DNA of 64,000 nt from Chryseobacterium piscicola (GTDB lineage: Bacteria > Bacteroidota > Bacteroidia > Flavobacteriales > Weeksellaceae): the NCBI RefSeq assembly GCF_900156685.1, contig NZ_FTOJ01000004.1, positions 1-64,000 on the forward strand, given 5' to 3'. Below, piece after piece: positions 44,311 through 54,775 of the stretch (position 1 is its first letter; the number at the start of each line of letters is the position of its first letter). The notes under the pieces are model-generated. The model was not told the origin of the DNA and did no database searches. It saw only the letters and a program-made list of their open reading frames with translations. A program made the translations under genes and the position numbers.

Positions 44311-45399
44311 ATGAGTTTTCTTTCCCGCAAAATTATTCATGTCGATATGGATGCATTCTATGCTTCCGTGGAGCAGCATGACAATCCTGCGCTTCGCGGA
44401 AAACCCGTTGCCGTGGGTGGTGGCCATCGTGGTGTAGTTTCCGCAGCAAGTTATGAAGCCAGAAAATATGGCGTGCGCTCTGCAATGCCAAGTAAAACAG
44501 CAAAAGAAAAATGTCCGCATCTTATTTTTGTTCCACCAAGATTTGCACGATATAAAGAAATTTCAAAAAAGATCCGTGAGATTTTCTACGAATATACAGA
44601 TCTCGTAGAGCCACTTTCTTTGGATGAAGCTTATTTAGATGTTACCGAAAACAAAAAACAAATAGAATCTGCCAATCAAATTGCCAGAGAAATCCGCCAG
44701 AAAATATATGAACAGACTGGTTTAACGGCTTCCGCAGGAATTTCTATTAATAAATTTTTAGCCAAAGTAGCTTCAGATATCAATAAACCAAACGGGCAAA
44801 AAACAATCCATCCCGATAAAGTAGAAAAATTCTTAGAAGAGTTACCTGTCGAGAAATTTTATGGAGTAGGGAAAGTTACCGCCAACAAAATGTTTAGTCT
44901 TGCTATTTATAAAGGAAAAGACTTAAAAAATAAACAGCTGGAAGAACTAACCAGACTTTTCGGAAAATCCGGAAAATATTATTACGACGTAGTCCGTGGT
45001 ATTCATCATTCACATGTAAAACCTCACAGGATACAAAAAAGTGTAGCCGTAGAACAAACTTTCTTCGAAGATCTTTTTGATCAGCAACAAATTGATGAAA
45101 AATTGAAGAATCTCAGTGAAGAACTTTATAACAGATTGCAGAAAAACAATATCCTAGGAAGATCTTTAACCTTGAAAATCAAATACAAAGATTTTTCATT
45201 ATTCACACGTAGTTTTACTAAAGAAGAATATTTTACCTCTCCAGAACAGTTTTTTAAAATTTCAAAAAAACTTTGGGAACTTCGCCCCTTCAACAAAGCG
45301 GTACGATTATTGGGTTTATCGTTATCGCAACTCAATACGGAAGGAAAAAAACAGATTTCTGTTCAACTAAAAATTCCGTTTGAGGAGTTTGAAAATTAA
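44311..45399 (+). CDS. dinB: DNA polymerase IV (Y-family translesion polymerase)
   Basis: The 362-residue product performs error-prone bypass of DNA lesions. Active-site motifs are IIHVDMDAFYASVE near the N-terminus and SLDEAYLDVT in the palm. The helix-hairpin-helix region (KFLEELPVEKFYGVGKVTANKM) and a little-finger domain follow. Unlike many DinB proteins, its C-terminus (SVQLKIPFEEFEN) lacks an obvious clamp-binding QxxLF motif. It is probably cotranscribed with the amylase gene 45 bp downstream. Confidence 0.96.
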   Translation: MSFLSRKIIHVDMDAFYASVEQHDNPALRGKPVAVGGGHRGVVSAASYEARKYGVRSAMPSKTAKEKCPHLIFVPPRFARYKEISKKIREIFYEYTDLVEPLSLDEAYLDVTENKKQIESANQIAREIRQKIYEQTGLTASAGISINKFLAKVASDINKPNGQKTIHPDKVEKFLEELPVEKFYGVGKVTANKMFSLAIYKGKDLKNKQLEELTRLFGKSGKYYYDVVRGIHHSHVKPHRIQKSVAVEQTFFEDLFDQQQIDEKLKNLSEELYNRLQKNNILGRSLTLKIKYKDFSLFTRSFTKEEYFTSPEQFFKISKKLWELRPFNKAVRLLGLSLSQLNTEGKKQISVQLKIPFEEFEN

Positions 45400-45444
45400 A
45401 AGTTTAGTTTTCAACGCAATACAATCACCCAATATTTATAAAAT

Positions 45445-46926
45445 ATGAACCAAACGATGATTCAATTTTTCCACTGGTATACAGAAGGAGAAGGAAAGCT
45501 ATGGAAACACGCCGAAGAGCAGGCAGACTATTTATCTCAACTCGGAATCACATCAGTTTGGTTTCCTCCGGCTTATAAAAGTACGAATGGTGGAAATTCT
45601 GTTGGATATGATGCTTACGATCTTTTTGATCTAGGAGAATTTGATCAGAAAAATTCTGTTCCTACCAAGTACGGAACTAAAGAGGATTATACAAAAGCAA
45701 TTAAGGCTTTAAAAGAAAAAAACATTCAGGTTATCGTAGATATTGTTTTAGGACACAAAGCTGGAGGTGATGAATTAGAAAAATTTAAAGTTGTAAAAGT
45801 TGACGAAAATAATCGCGATAAAATCATTTCCTCAGAAATTGAAATCGAGTCATACACCAAATTTACATTTCCTGGACGTGGAAAAAAATACTCAGATTTT
45901 GAATGGAATTTTACTTGCTTCAGCGGTGTAGATTATGCAGAAGGAAAAGAATCCCACATTTATAAAATTAAATCTGAATACGGAGACGATTGGGAAAAAA
46001 TGATTGATGATGAAAAAGGGAATTACGATTATTTGATGTACAATGATGTAGAACACCGTAATCCTCACGTTCGGGAAGAACTTAATAATTGGGCCAATTG
46101 GTATTTTCAGCAAACCAACTTTGATGGTGTAAGGCTAGATGCTTTAAAACACATTTCTTTCGAATTTTATAAAGAATGGTTGACGATGCTTCGTTCTAAT
46201 TCAGAAAAAAATATTTTTGCTGTAGGAGAATACTGGGCACCAGGACAGCTCAGTTTATTGCAAAAATATATAGAGGCTACAGAAGGTTGTATGAGTCTTT
46301 TTGACAGTTCGCTCCAAAACAATTTCCATACTGCATCTCAAGAAGGAGATTCTTATGATATGAGAAATATTTTCACAGAAACTTTGACCGATGCAGATCC
46401 AATGCACTCTGTAAGTTTGGTAGATAACCACGATACCCAACCACTTCAGGATTTGGAAGCTCCTGTTGAAGAATGGTTTAAACCTATTGCTTATGCTTTG
46501 ATTTTGTTAAGAGAAAAAGGTTATCCTTGTGTTTTCTATCCAGATTTGTACGGTGCAAGCTATAAAGATAATGGCAACGATGGCAATGAATATGAAATTA
46601 CACTCAATAAAGTGGATGGAATTGAAGAACTCCTTAAAGCCAGAAAAAATAATGCCTACGGACTTCAGAGGGATTATTTTGAAGATGCCAATTGTTTAGG
46701 CTGGACGCGTGAAGGAGATGATGAGCATCATGGTTGTGCCGTAGTTTTGAGCAACAAAGATCAATACGAAAAACCTATGGAAATGGGGGAGAGGTATATA
46801 GGTAAAACATTTTTTGATGTTTTAGGAAGATTCGAAGATAAAGTTATTATTGATGAAAATGGTTGGGGAAATTTCAAAGTTCCGGCTGGGAACGTAAGTG
46901 TTTGGCTTGTTGAAAGTGAAAAATAG
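45445..46926 (+). CDS. Cytoplasmic alpha-amylase (GH13)
   Basis: The 493-residue product has no signal peptide and should hydrolyse alpha-1,4-glucans inside the cell. The GH13 motifs are in order: VIVDIVLGHKAGGDE, GVRLDALKH with the nucleophilic Asp, AVGEYW with the acid Glu, and LVDNHDTQP with the third Asp. The N-terminus (MIQFFHWYTEGEGKLWKHAE) and the length match the cytoplasmic AmyS-type subfamily (GH13_5). Glycogen or maltodextrin use is inferred. Confidence 0.94.
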   Translation: MNQTMIQFFHWYTEGEGKLWKHAEEQADYLSQLGITSVWFPPAYKSTNGGNSVGYDAYDLFDLGEFDQKNSVPTKYGTKEDYTKAIKALKEKNIQVIVDIVLGHKAGGDELEKFKVVKVDENNRDKIISSEIEIESYTKFTFPGRGKKYSDFEWNFTCFSGVDYAEGKESHIYKIKSEYGDDWEKMIDDEKGNYDYLMYNDVEHRNPHVREELNNWANWYFQQTNFDGVRLDALKHISFEFYKEWLTMLRSNSEKNIFAVGEYWAPGQLSLLQKYIEATEGCMSLFDSSLQNNFHTASQEGDSYDMRNIFTETLTDADPMHSVSLVDNHDTQPLQDLEAPVEEWFKPIAYALILLREKGYPCVFYPDLYGASYKDNGNDGNEYEITLNKVDGIEELLKARKNNAYGLQRDYFEDANCLGWTREGDDEHHGCAVVLSNKDQYEKPMEMGERYIGKTFFDVLGRFEDKVIIDENGWGNFKVPAGNVSVWLVESEK

Positions 46927-47297
46927 TATTGTTTAGATAAATTGAGGTCGCTATATATTTAAGCTGATTTTTGTGCCAATTTTTGGTTCAAGGAGTTCTG
47001 GATGATTGTAATTTGTGTTCAGAATCTGTTTACAAATGATTCAATAATTAAATTTGCAATTCATTTTTCTTTTTCATCTTTAAAGAACGGAAAAATACGT
47101 TGAAAATCTCAACAAAATCCTGCGCTTTAGGGTTGAGGAAAATAATTTCTATACAATTTAAAACGTTCACGATATGAAATCCTAAGTTCCAAAAAAACTA
47201 ATTCTAATAAATAAATCTATAAAAAAGGTTAGTGGTTTTCAGAAAAAGGTCGGAAATTTGATACAACAAGATTTAAGTTTAAAAATTATTAAAAAAT
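46927..47297. other. Gene-free spacer between amylase and alcohol dehydrogenase
   Basis: No gene was seen. A weak inverted repeat (ATTTGTG facing ACAAAT) lies near 47012-47038. No good TAnnTTTG box precedes the dehydrogenase. Confidence 0.45.
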
Positions 47298-48353
47298 ATG
47301 AGCACATATTCTGTAAAAGCATTTGGAGCAGAATCCAAAGAAGCTGATCTTAAAGAAATGAATATCGAAAGAAGAGAAATTACCACCAATGATGTAGAAA
47401 TTGAAATTCTTTATTGTGGAGTTTGTCATTCAGATTTACATACAGCAAGAAATGATTGGGGCGGAACAAAATATCCATCTGTACCAGGTCATGAAATTGT
47501 AGGGAAAATTACAAAAATAGGATCTAATGTTTCTAAATTTCAGGTAGGTGATCTTGCTGGGGTAGGTTGTATTGTAGATTCTTGCGGAGAATGTAACAGT
47601 TGTAAGCAAGATCTTGAACAATATTGTGAAAATGGCTTTACTGGTACTTATAACGCAAAAGACAAGCATTTAGGGGGACATACTTTTGGAGGATATTCTC
47701 AAAAAGTGGTTGTAGATGCAGATCACGTACTGAAAGTTCCTGCAAATCTTGATTTGGCTGCTGTTGCACCTCTTCTTTGTGCCGGTATTACAACTTGGTC
47801 TCCATTAAAGCATTGGAAGGTTGGTAAAGGTTCTAAAGTAGCAGTTGTTGGCTTAGGAGGCTTGGGGCACATGGCAATAAAGCTTGCAAAAGGCTTGGGC
47901 GCTGAGGTGACTTTATTTTCAAGAACTCCCGGAAAAACCGATGATGCCAAAAGTCTTGGTGCAGATTACGTAGTTATTTCTACAGACGAAGATCAGATGG
48001 CTTCCGTAAAAAGTAAATTTGATTTAATTATCGATACCGTTCCTTACGATCATGATGTAAATCCCTATGTAACAACTTTGAACATTAATGGTACTCATGT
48101 TTTGGTAGGATTTATAGGTAAGATGGACGAAGCACTCTTCACTCCTCCAATGATTATGGGTAGAAGAGCGGTTGCAGGATCTGTAATTGGTGGAATTGCA
48201 GAAACTCAGGAAATGCTTGATTTCTGTGGTGAACACAATATCGTTTCTGAAATTGAAATGATCAAAATGCAAGACATCAACGATGCTTACGAAAGAATGC
48301 TTAAAAGCGATGTAAGATATCGTTTTGTGATTGATATGCAGTCTTTGTCATAA
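47298..48353 (+). CDS. Zinc-dependent NAD(P) alcohol dehydrogenase
   Basis: The 351-residue medium-chain dehydrogenase oxidises alcohols or reduces aldehydes. It has the catalytic zinc ligands (CGVCHSDLH and GHE), a structural zinc cluster (CGECNSC...YC) and a Rossmann cofactor motif (GLGGLGHMAIKLAKGLG). The CAHD/YahK-type branch, generally NADPH-linked and active on aromatic or aliphatic aldehydes, is the closest match. It is a single gene with its own terminator. Confidence 0.93.
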   Translation: MSTYSVKAFGAESKEADLKEMNIERREITTNDVEIEILYCGVCHSDLHTARNDWGGTKYPSVPGHEIVGKITKIGSNVSKFQVGDLAGVGCIVDSCGECNSCKQDLEQYCENGFTGTYNAKDKHLGGHTFGGYSQKVVVDADHVLKVPANLDLAAVAPLLCAGITTWSPLKHWKVGKGSKVAVVGLGGLGHMAIKLAKGLGAEVTLFSRTPGKTDDAKSLGADYVVISTDEDQMASVKSKFDLIIDTVPYDHDVNPYVTTLNINGTHVLVGFIGKMDEALFTPPMIMGRRAVAGSVIGGIAETQEMLDFCGEHNIVSEIEMIKMQDINDAYERMLKSDVRYRFVIDMQSLS

Positions 48354-48370
48354 AAAGATTCTAATAATTA

Positions 48371-48411
48371 AAAAAAACTTGGCCAACACTTAATTGCGCC
48401 AAGTTTTTTTG
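48371..48411 (+). terminator. Terminator of the alcohol dehydrogenase gene
   Basis: The arms AAAAAACTTGGC and GCCAAGTTTTTT form a 12-bp stem with a T-run. Confidence 0.82.
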
Positions 48412-48514
48412 TATCAATTAGAAAGATTTTAAATGGGCGAGCTCATCTAAATGATATTGTAAGCCTGTATTATTTTGGAAATTAAATATTTTCAACTTTA
48501 ATTTAGCTAAAAAC

Positions 48515-48553
48515 AAAAAAAGCCGTTTCGATTGGTTTGAAACGGCTTTTTTT
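48515..48553 (-). terminator. Terminator of the minus-strand secreted protein gene
   Basis: The arms AAAAAAGCCGTTTC and GAAACGGCTTTTTT surround a 10-nt loop, 5 bp beyond the stop of the gene ending at 48559. Confidence 0.82.
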
Positions 48554-48558
48554 ACTTT

Positions 48559-49113
48559 CTATAAAATTGAAAAAGTAGCAATAATTGTACTTTTTTCATC
48601 AAGTGCGTTAGGATTCGTCACTGTGATGCCATACTCTCCAGGAGGTTTATCTTTTAAACTTATTAAATAAGAGTTTTGTCCGTATTTTTTCCCGCTGAAG
48701 TTAAGGTAATGCAATTTATTGGTTTTTGTAGTACCAAAAGTATTCACAGATGCCAACTCTGCTCTTCTGAATTTTTTACTAGAATCGAATTCAAAAATTT
48801 TGATGATAGCCATAGGGTCAGTGTTGTTATCCACTGCACGTACAATAAACTGAATATCATCACCAGATTTTAATTTAGTGGTAGAACAGCAACCTTCAAT
48901 CTGCAGTTTAGATTTCATGCTTCCAAAACCAGTTATTATCATCCCTGCATTCATGGCGGAACGAGTTTGTGTCATGTGTTTTTCTAAAAGTACAGTGCTT
49001 TGGTCGGGCTTTAATAACATACACTCACCAATGAATTCTGGCTCAACTGTAGTTTGTGAATAAACACTCATGCCCAAGAAGCTCATTGCGGCAAATAATA
49101 AAATCTTTCTCAT
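48559..49113 (-). CDS. Secreted protein of unknown function
   Basis: The 184-residue product has a signal peptide (MRKILLFAAMSFLGMSVYSQ). The mature part contains a GCCSTTKLKSGDDIQFIVRAVDN-like segment (adjacent Cys pair), IIKIFEFDSSKKFRRAEL and a C-terminal GEYGITVTNPNALDE, all predicted as beta strands. No family was recognised. A -7 box (TATTTTTG on the minus strand, 49147-49140) lies 27 bp upstream. The gene diverges from groES, and nothing else links the two. Confidence 0.78.
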   Translation of the reverse strand: MRKILLFAAMSFLGMSVYSQTTVEPEFIGECMLLKPDQSTVLLEKHMTQTRSAMNAGMIITGFGSMKSKLQIEGCCSTTKLKSGDDIQFIVRAVDNNTDPMAIIKIFEFDSSKKFRRAELASVNTFGTTKTNKLHYLNFSGKKYGQNSYLISLKDKPPGEYGITVTNPNALDEKSTIIATFSIL

Positions 49114-49139
49114 CTAATTAGTTTTTCAAAATATTTACA

Positions 49140-49147
49140 CAAAAATA
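49140..49147 (-). promoter_or_regulatory. -7 box of the secreted protein gene
   Basis: On the minus strand it reads TATTTTTG, a match to TAnnTTTG, 26 bp before the ATG at 49113. Confidence 0.4.
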
Positions 49148-49214
49148 TAATTTTATTCTAAACATAAAACTCTTTTACTTAAATTATTTTCATTTATTAC
49201 TTCATTGTTTTTTT

Positions 49215-49285
49215 TCTGCCAAAATTTCACATCTTAAAAAAAAATCTGCCAAAAGTCTAGTTTCGGTTGCTTGGCATAGATTTAG
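49215..49285 (+). promoter_or_regulatory. Repeated TGCCAA motifs upstream of groES
   Basis: TCTGCCAAAA occurs at 49215-49224 and again exactly 30 bp later at 49245-49254. The inverted form, TTGGCA, lies at 49271-49276. No TAnnTTTG box and no CIRCE element were seen. The arrangement looks like an operator or alternative promoter for heat-shock control. TTGGCATAGATTTAG recalls a sigma-54 -24 element, but the -12 GC is missing. Confidence 0.35.
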
Positions 49286-49324
49286 AGATTTACGATACAG
49301 AAATAATTAAAAAATAAAAATATT

Positions 49325-49603
49325 ATGTCAGTAAACTTTAAACCACTAGCAGACAGAGTGCTTATCGAGCCTATCGCTGCAGAAACTAAAACAGCTTCAG
49401 GTATTATTATCCCAGACACTGCAAAAGAAAAACCTCAAGAAGGTACAGTAGTAGCAGTAGGCCCTGGTAAAGTAGACGAGCCTACCACTGTAAAAGTAGG
49501 AGACAAAGTTCTTTATGGAAAATATTCAGGTTCTGAATTAAAATTAGACGGAAAAGATTTCTTAATTGTAAAAGAAGGAGATTTACTGGGTGTAATTGGG
49601 TAA
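49325..49603 (+). CDS. groES: Co-chaperonin GroES
   Basis: The 92-residue product is the seven-fold lid of the GroEL folding chamber. The conserved opening ([11 protein letters not shown]), the mobile loop ([20 protein letters not shown]), VVAVGPGK, the [13 protein letters not shown] strand and the terminal [14 protein letters not shown] are complete. It is first in groES-S23-groEL, with no terminator before groEL. Confidence 0.97.
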   Translation: MSVNFKPLADRVLIEPIAAETKTASGIIIPDTAKEKPQEGTVVAVGPGKVDEPTTVKVGDKVLYGKYSGSELKLDGKDFLIVKEGDLLGVIG

Positions 49604-49609
49604 TAGCAG

Positions 49610-51708
<2,099 letters not shown>

Positions 51709-51733
51709 TCATCAACGAAGCTTTAAATATATT

Positions 51734-51766
51734 AAAACCGTTCAGATTTCTTCTGAGCGGTTTTTA
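51734..51766 (+). terminator. Terminator of groESL
   Basis: The stem AAAACCGTTCAGA / TCTGAGCGGTTTT (one mismatch) is followed by T residues, 25 bp after groEL. Confidence 0.8.
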
Positions 51767-51823
51767 GTATTATGGTTTTCCATTAGGAAATAGTATATTT
51801 ATATTTTGTATCTAATAATCCCC

Positions 51824-51886
51824 CGCTGGTGCGAGCGTCTCGCTCGTACCTACTAGACGGTCACAAGCGAGACGCTTGCGCCAGCG
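51824..51886. repeat. Long GC-rich palindrome (REP-like)
   Basis: CGCTGGTGCGAGCGTCTCGC starts the left arm (51824-51850). The right arm (51859-51886) is its near-complement, 23 of 27 positions pairing. Each arm is itself palindromic (GCGAGCGTCTCGCTCG). GC content is far above the surroundings. It is typical of REP elements mobilised by tyrosine transposases, but no transposase gene is nearby. Confidence 0.6.
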
Positions 51887-52067
51887 AAATGCATTTTAAT
51901 ACTAATCCACCGCTGCCGCACGAATCCCTTCGTGTGGCTTTTGTATAAAAAAACAACCTTTAATTCACTTTCTTGAACTAATAGATTTAAAATCCGATCT
52001 CGCAGATTTCCAATCCATCACTTTTCTCTATATTTAAACATATTTTTCAACCCAAACTTCCACGCCC
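51887..52067. other. Spacer between palindrome and kelch gene
   Basis: It contains TCCACCGCTGC at 51906-51916, and CACGAATCCCTTCGTG at 51919-51934, a short palindrome. No -7 box is visible. Confidence 0.4.
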
Positions 52068-52994
52068 TTGAAAACAAAACTATTCCTCCTTTCTCTTTTC
52101 GGTTTATGTGTAGCCAATGCACAAACCTTAAATTTTAAACATCTTTCGGATATGTCTGTGAGAAGAGGAGCAATAAGCAGTGCTATTGCAGGTGACAATA
52201 TCTATTTGAGCAATGGGTATAAAGATACGGATGGTAATGCTACTTTTATTGAAAAATACAGCATTAAAGATAACCGCTGGAGTGTGATTAATTCTACTTT
52301 GGTTCCTAAAAGATTTGCCAATTCGGAGACTTACGATAATAAAATTTATATTTTTAACGGGTGGGGAAACAGCCATCTTGAAATTGTAGACCTTGAAACT
52401 CATAAAAAAACGAAGGGAGCTGTTAACCGTGCCTACACTGGAAATGCAGGTTCTGCCCTCCATAACGGAAAAATATATACGTTCGGAGGAAGTGGGCTAA
52501 ACAATGCCGCCACCACAGTATTTTCTGACCGATTTCAATATTATGACATCGCTTCAGACACATGGCATCCATTACCGAATATGCCAACAGCGAAAGAAGC
52601 AAGGGGCAAAATTGTGAATGATAAGCTATATGTCATTGGAGGTTTTAACGGTACGTCATCCCGCTTGGTTAATGTATATGATCTCAAAAAAAATCTTTGG
52701 ACTGAGCAATATACGATGCCAGCTGCGATATCCGGACATTCATTAGCGGTATCTGGTAATAAGATTTTTATTGCAGGCGGTTACAACAATCAGAATTTTC
52801 TGGCCTACTTTGATACAGAAACCAACAAGTTGCATAGGTTATCATCCAATATGATTCCCAGAAGACATGCTGCTGCGGAAATCTATAACAATAAATTATA
52901 CATCATGGGCGGAAGTACAGCATCCTCAACCAAATCATCTATTAAAAGCATTCAGGTTGCAGATATTAGCGAAGAAGTGCTTTCCGCTAAATAA
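52068..52994 (+). CDS. Exported kelch-repeat protein
   Basis: The 308-residue product has a signal peptide (KTKLFLLSLFGLCVANAQ) and about six kelch motifs forming one beta propeller. Repeating features are DNIYLSNGY, NKIYIFNGW, GKIYTFGGSG, DKLYVIGGFNG, NKIFIAGGY and NKLYIMGGS. The start is a TTG at 52068: no ATG precedes the signal peptide in frame. It lacks a T9SS sorting domain and is likely periplasmic. The propeller could bind a ligand or act enzymatically. Function unknown. Confidence 0.85.
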   Translation: MKTKLFLLSLFGLCVANAQTLNFKHLSDMSVRRGAISSAIAGDNIYLSNGYKDTDGNATFIEKYSIKDNRWSVINSTLVPKRFANSETYDNKIYIFNGWGNSHLEIVDLETHKKTKGAVNRAYTGNAGSALHNGKIYTFGGSGLNNAATTVFSDRFQYYDIASDTWHPLPNMPTAKEARGKIVNDKLYVIGGFNGTSSRLVNVYDLKKNLWTEQYTMPAAISGHSLAVSGNKIFIAGGYNNQNFLAYFDTETNKLHRLSSNMIPRRHAAAEIYNNKLYIMGGSTASSTKSSIKSIQVADISEEVLSAK

Positions 52995-53235
52995 ACCCCA
53001 TGTCCACCGCTGCTCAATGAGTCTCCTTATGGAGTTGTCGTTTTTAGAATTTAGATACAAGGCAGTTTTTTAGAAGGACTGCTTTTTTTTGTGGCGTTTG
53101 GTAGTATCTCTTGCAATCTTAAAGTGTTCTCTATACTCCAGCACGCTTTCATCCTGTTTTTTATTCAAAAAAAAGCAAGAAACTGTTGAAAATCGATTTT
53201 TAATTTTAAAATAATTGAATACATTTAAAAAAACT

Positions 53236-53673
53236 ATGATTAATAATAAGACCAAAGAAACTCATGTGAATGTTACAGATTTCATCAATTCTTACGTTGA
53301 TAACGAACAAAAGAAAATAGACAGCCTTCAACTAATCAAACTAATGAGCGAATGGACTGGTTTTGAACCTAAAATGTGGGGACCTACAATCATCGGATTT
53401 GGCAGTTATCATTATAAATACGAAAGTGGGCATGAAGGCGATATGCCCATACTAGGATTCTCGCCGCGCAAAGCAGAGTTTTCGCTCTACGTCTACTCAC
53501 CCATTGAAGAGCACAAGCCTTTATTGGATAATCTTGGGAAATTCAAAATGGGCAAAGCTTGTATTTACGTTAAAAAATTGTCTGACATAAATCTGGAGGC
53601 CTTAGAAAAAATTTGTAACGCAACTATTATTTATTTAAATAAACATCATGAATGTGCTTGCAGAGAAAAATAA
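53236..53673 (+). CDS. DUF1801 domain-containing protein
   Basis: The 145-residue cytoplasmic protein starts at the ATG at 53236, in preference to the upstream TTG at 53215. It has the DUF1801 pattern: ETHVNVTDFINSYVD, MWGPTIIGFGSYHYKYESG, DMPILGFSPRKAEFSLYV and a C-terminal LGKFKMGKACIYVKKLSDIN. The family fold is known, but its biochemical role is not established. No promoter box was identified. It is a single gene. Confidence 0.87.
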   Translation: MINNKTKETHVNVTDFINSYVDNEQKKIDSLQLIKLMSEWTGFEPKMWGPTIIGFGSYHYKYESGHEGDMPILGFSPRKAEFSLYVYSPIEEHKPLLDNLGKFKMGKACIYVKKLSDINLEALEKICNATIIYLNKHHECACREK

Positions 53674-53756
53674 TGTTATTCTGCAAAGTTAAGAAAATCT
53701 TAAAATTTCTTAAAATTTGGTCGAATTTTTGTTTAATTTTATAAAAAATTTACCTC

Positions 53757-54728
53757 ATGAGAAAAATTCTACTTTCTTTAACACTTTGTGTTTCATTGTT
53801 TAATGCTCAAACAACCATCACAAAAGCATTTCACGATCCCGTTGCAGGTGATGTGGCCAATAACGTAAATTTGGTAGGCACTCCAGATAATTCTGCAACA
53901 GGTGCTAGTACCGTTTTTAATAATGCTGCACTCACGCAAGGAGTGGGAGTATCGGGAACGTATTCTGTGCCAAGTAGTTCAGAGATTTCATCTTATCCAG
54001 GATCTACTTTAAAGTATGTAAATGGTTCTACTACCGTATTTTATAAGCAAACAGCTGCAAAACTTGAGATTACAGGCTTGGTAACACCAGATGCAACACT
54101 AAATTTTAGTGGAAATAATGGTACATTCATATCATATCCTGCTACCTTTGGATATTCTGAAACAGATATAGCATCCGGTACATTTTCTACCACACAAGGT
54201 TCTGGTAATTTCAGTGGAAATATCAATCTCTCTGCTGATGCTTGGGGAACTCTTCTCATTGGATCAAAAACGTATACGAATGTTACAAGAATAAAATCTG
54301 TACAAAATTTTAATCTTACCGTTTTTGGTTTTTCCGCAGGTACTGTTGTTAATACTTCCTATACCTATTATGACAGTTTGCACAAGTTTCCATTGTTTAA
54401 TACGACCAACGCTGTAATTACTCCATCAGGTGGTGCTGCACAAACTAGCAATGGAGCTCAGGCTTTAAATGAAGTTTATCTCGCAGTTAAAGATTTAAGT
54501 TCAAATACTAATCTAGAATTTTATCCTAATCCTGCCTCTGATGAGGTGTATTTTAAAAATGCAGAAAATGCAAATGTTATGATTTACAACGCTGAAGGCA
54601 AAATGCTGAAACAGATAAAAAATAATCAGAATGCAGTAGATGTTTCAGATTTGCCAGAAGGAGTTTATTTTATTACAGCAGAAAAACAAGGTAACTTTAC
54701 TAAAACTAAAAAATTAATCAAAAAGTGA
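53757..54728 (+). CDS. Secreted protein with T9SS type A sorting domain
   Basis: The 323-residue product has a signal peptide (MRKILLSLTLCVSLFNAQ) and a beta-rich region of unknown type (about 19-240) rich in Ser, Thr and Asn. A T9SS type A domain ends it (LEFYPNPASDEVYFKN ... GVYFITAEKQGNFTKTKKLIKK). It should cross the outer membrane by type IX secretion. The middle region has no recognised enzyme motif. The gene precedes an outer-membrane barrel gene by 47 bp, so the two may be cotranscribed. Confidence 0.87.
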   Translation: MRKILLSLTLCVSLFNAQTTITKAFHDPVAGDVANNVNLVGTPDNSATGASTVFNNAALTQGVGVSGTYSVPSSSEISSYPGSTLKYVNGSTTVFYKQTAAKLEITGLVTPDATLNFSGNNGTFISYPATFGYSETDIASGTFSTTQGSGNFSGNINLSADAWGTLLIGSKTYTNVTRIKSVQNFNLTVFGFSAGTVVNTSYTYYDSLHKFPLFNTTNAVITPSGGAAQTSNGAQALNEVYLAVKDLSSNTNLEFYPNPASDEVYFKNAENANVMIYNAEGKMLKQIKNNQNAVDVSDLPEGVYFITAEKQGNFTKTKKLIKK

Positions 54729-54775
54729 TTTGTATAGATCATTTTTTATAACACTAGCAAAATACACCAAATCAG

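Noticed and set aside
44092-44520. 142-codon minus-strand frame overlapping the start of dinB
   Set aside because: It reads through a dispersed hairpin element and the conserved dinB N-terminus in antisense.
49271-49285. Sigma-54 promoter before groES (TTGGCATAGATTTAG)
   Set aside because: The -24 part fits but the -12 GC element is absent, so I report only the repeat pattern and not a sigma-54 site.
53070-53255. 61-codon minus-strand frame between the kelch and DUF1801 genes
   Set aside because: Lys-rich low-complexity tail, overlaps the DUF1801 gene start, and has no promoter or family.
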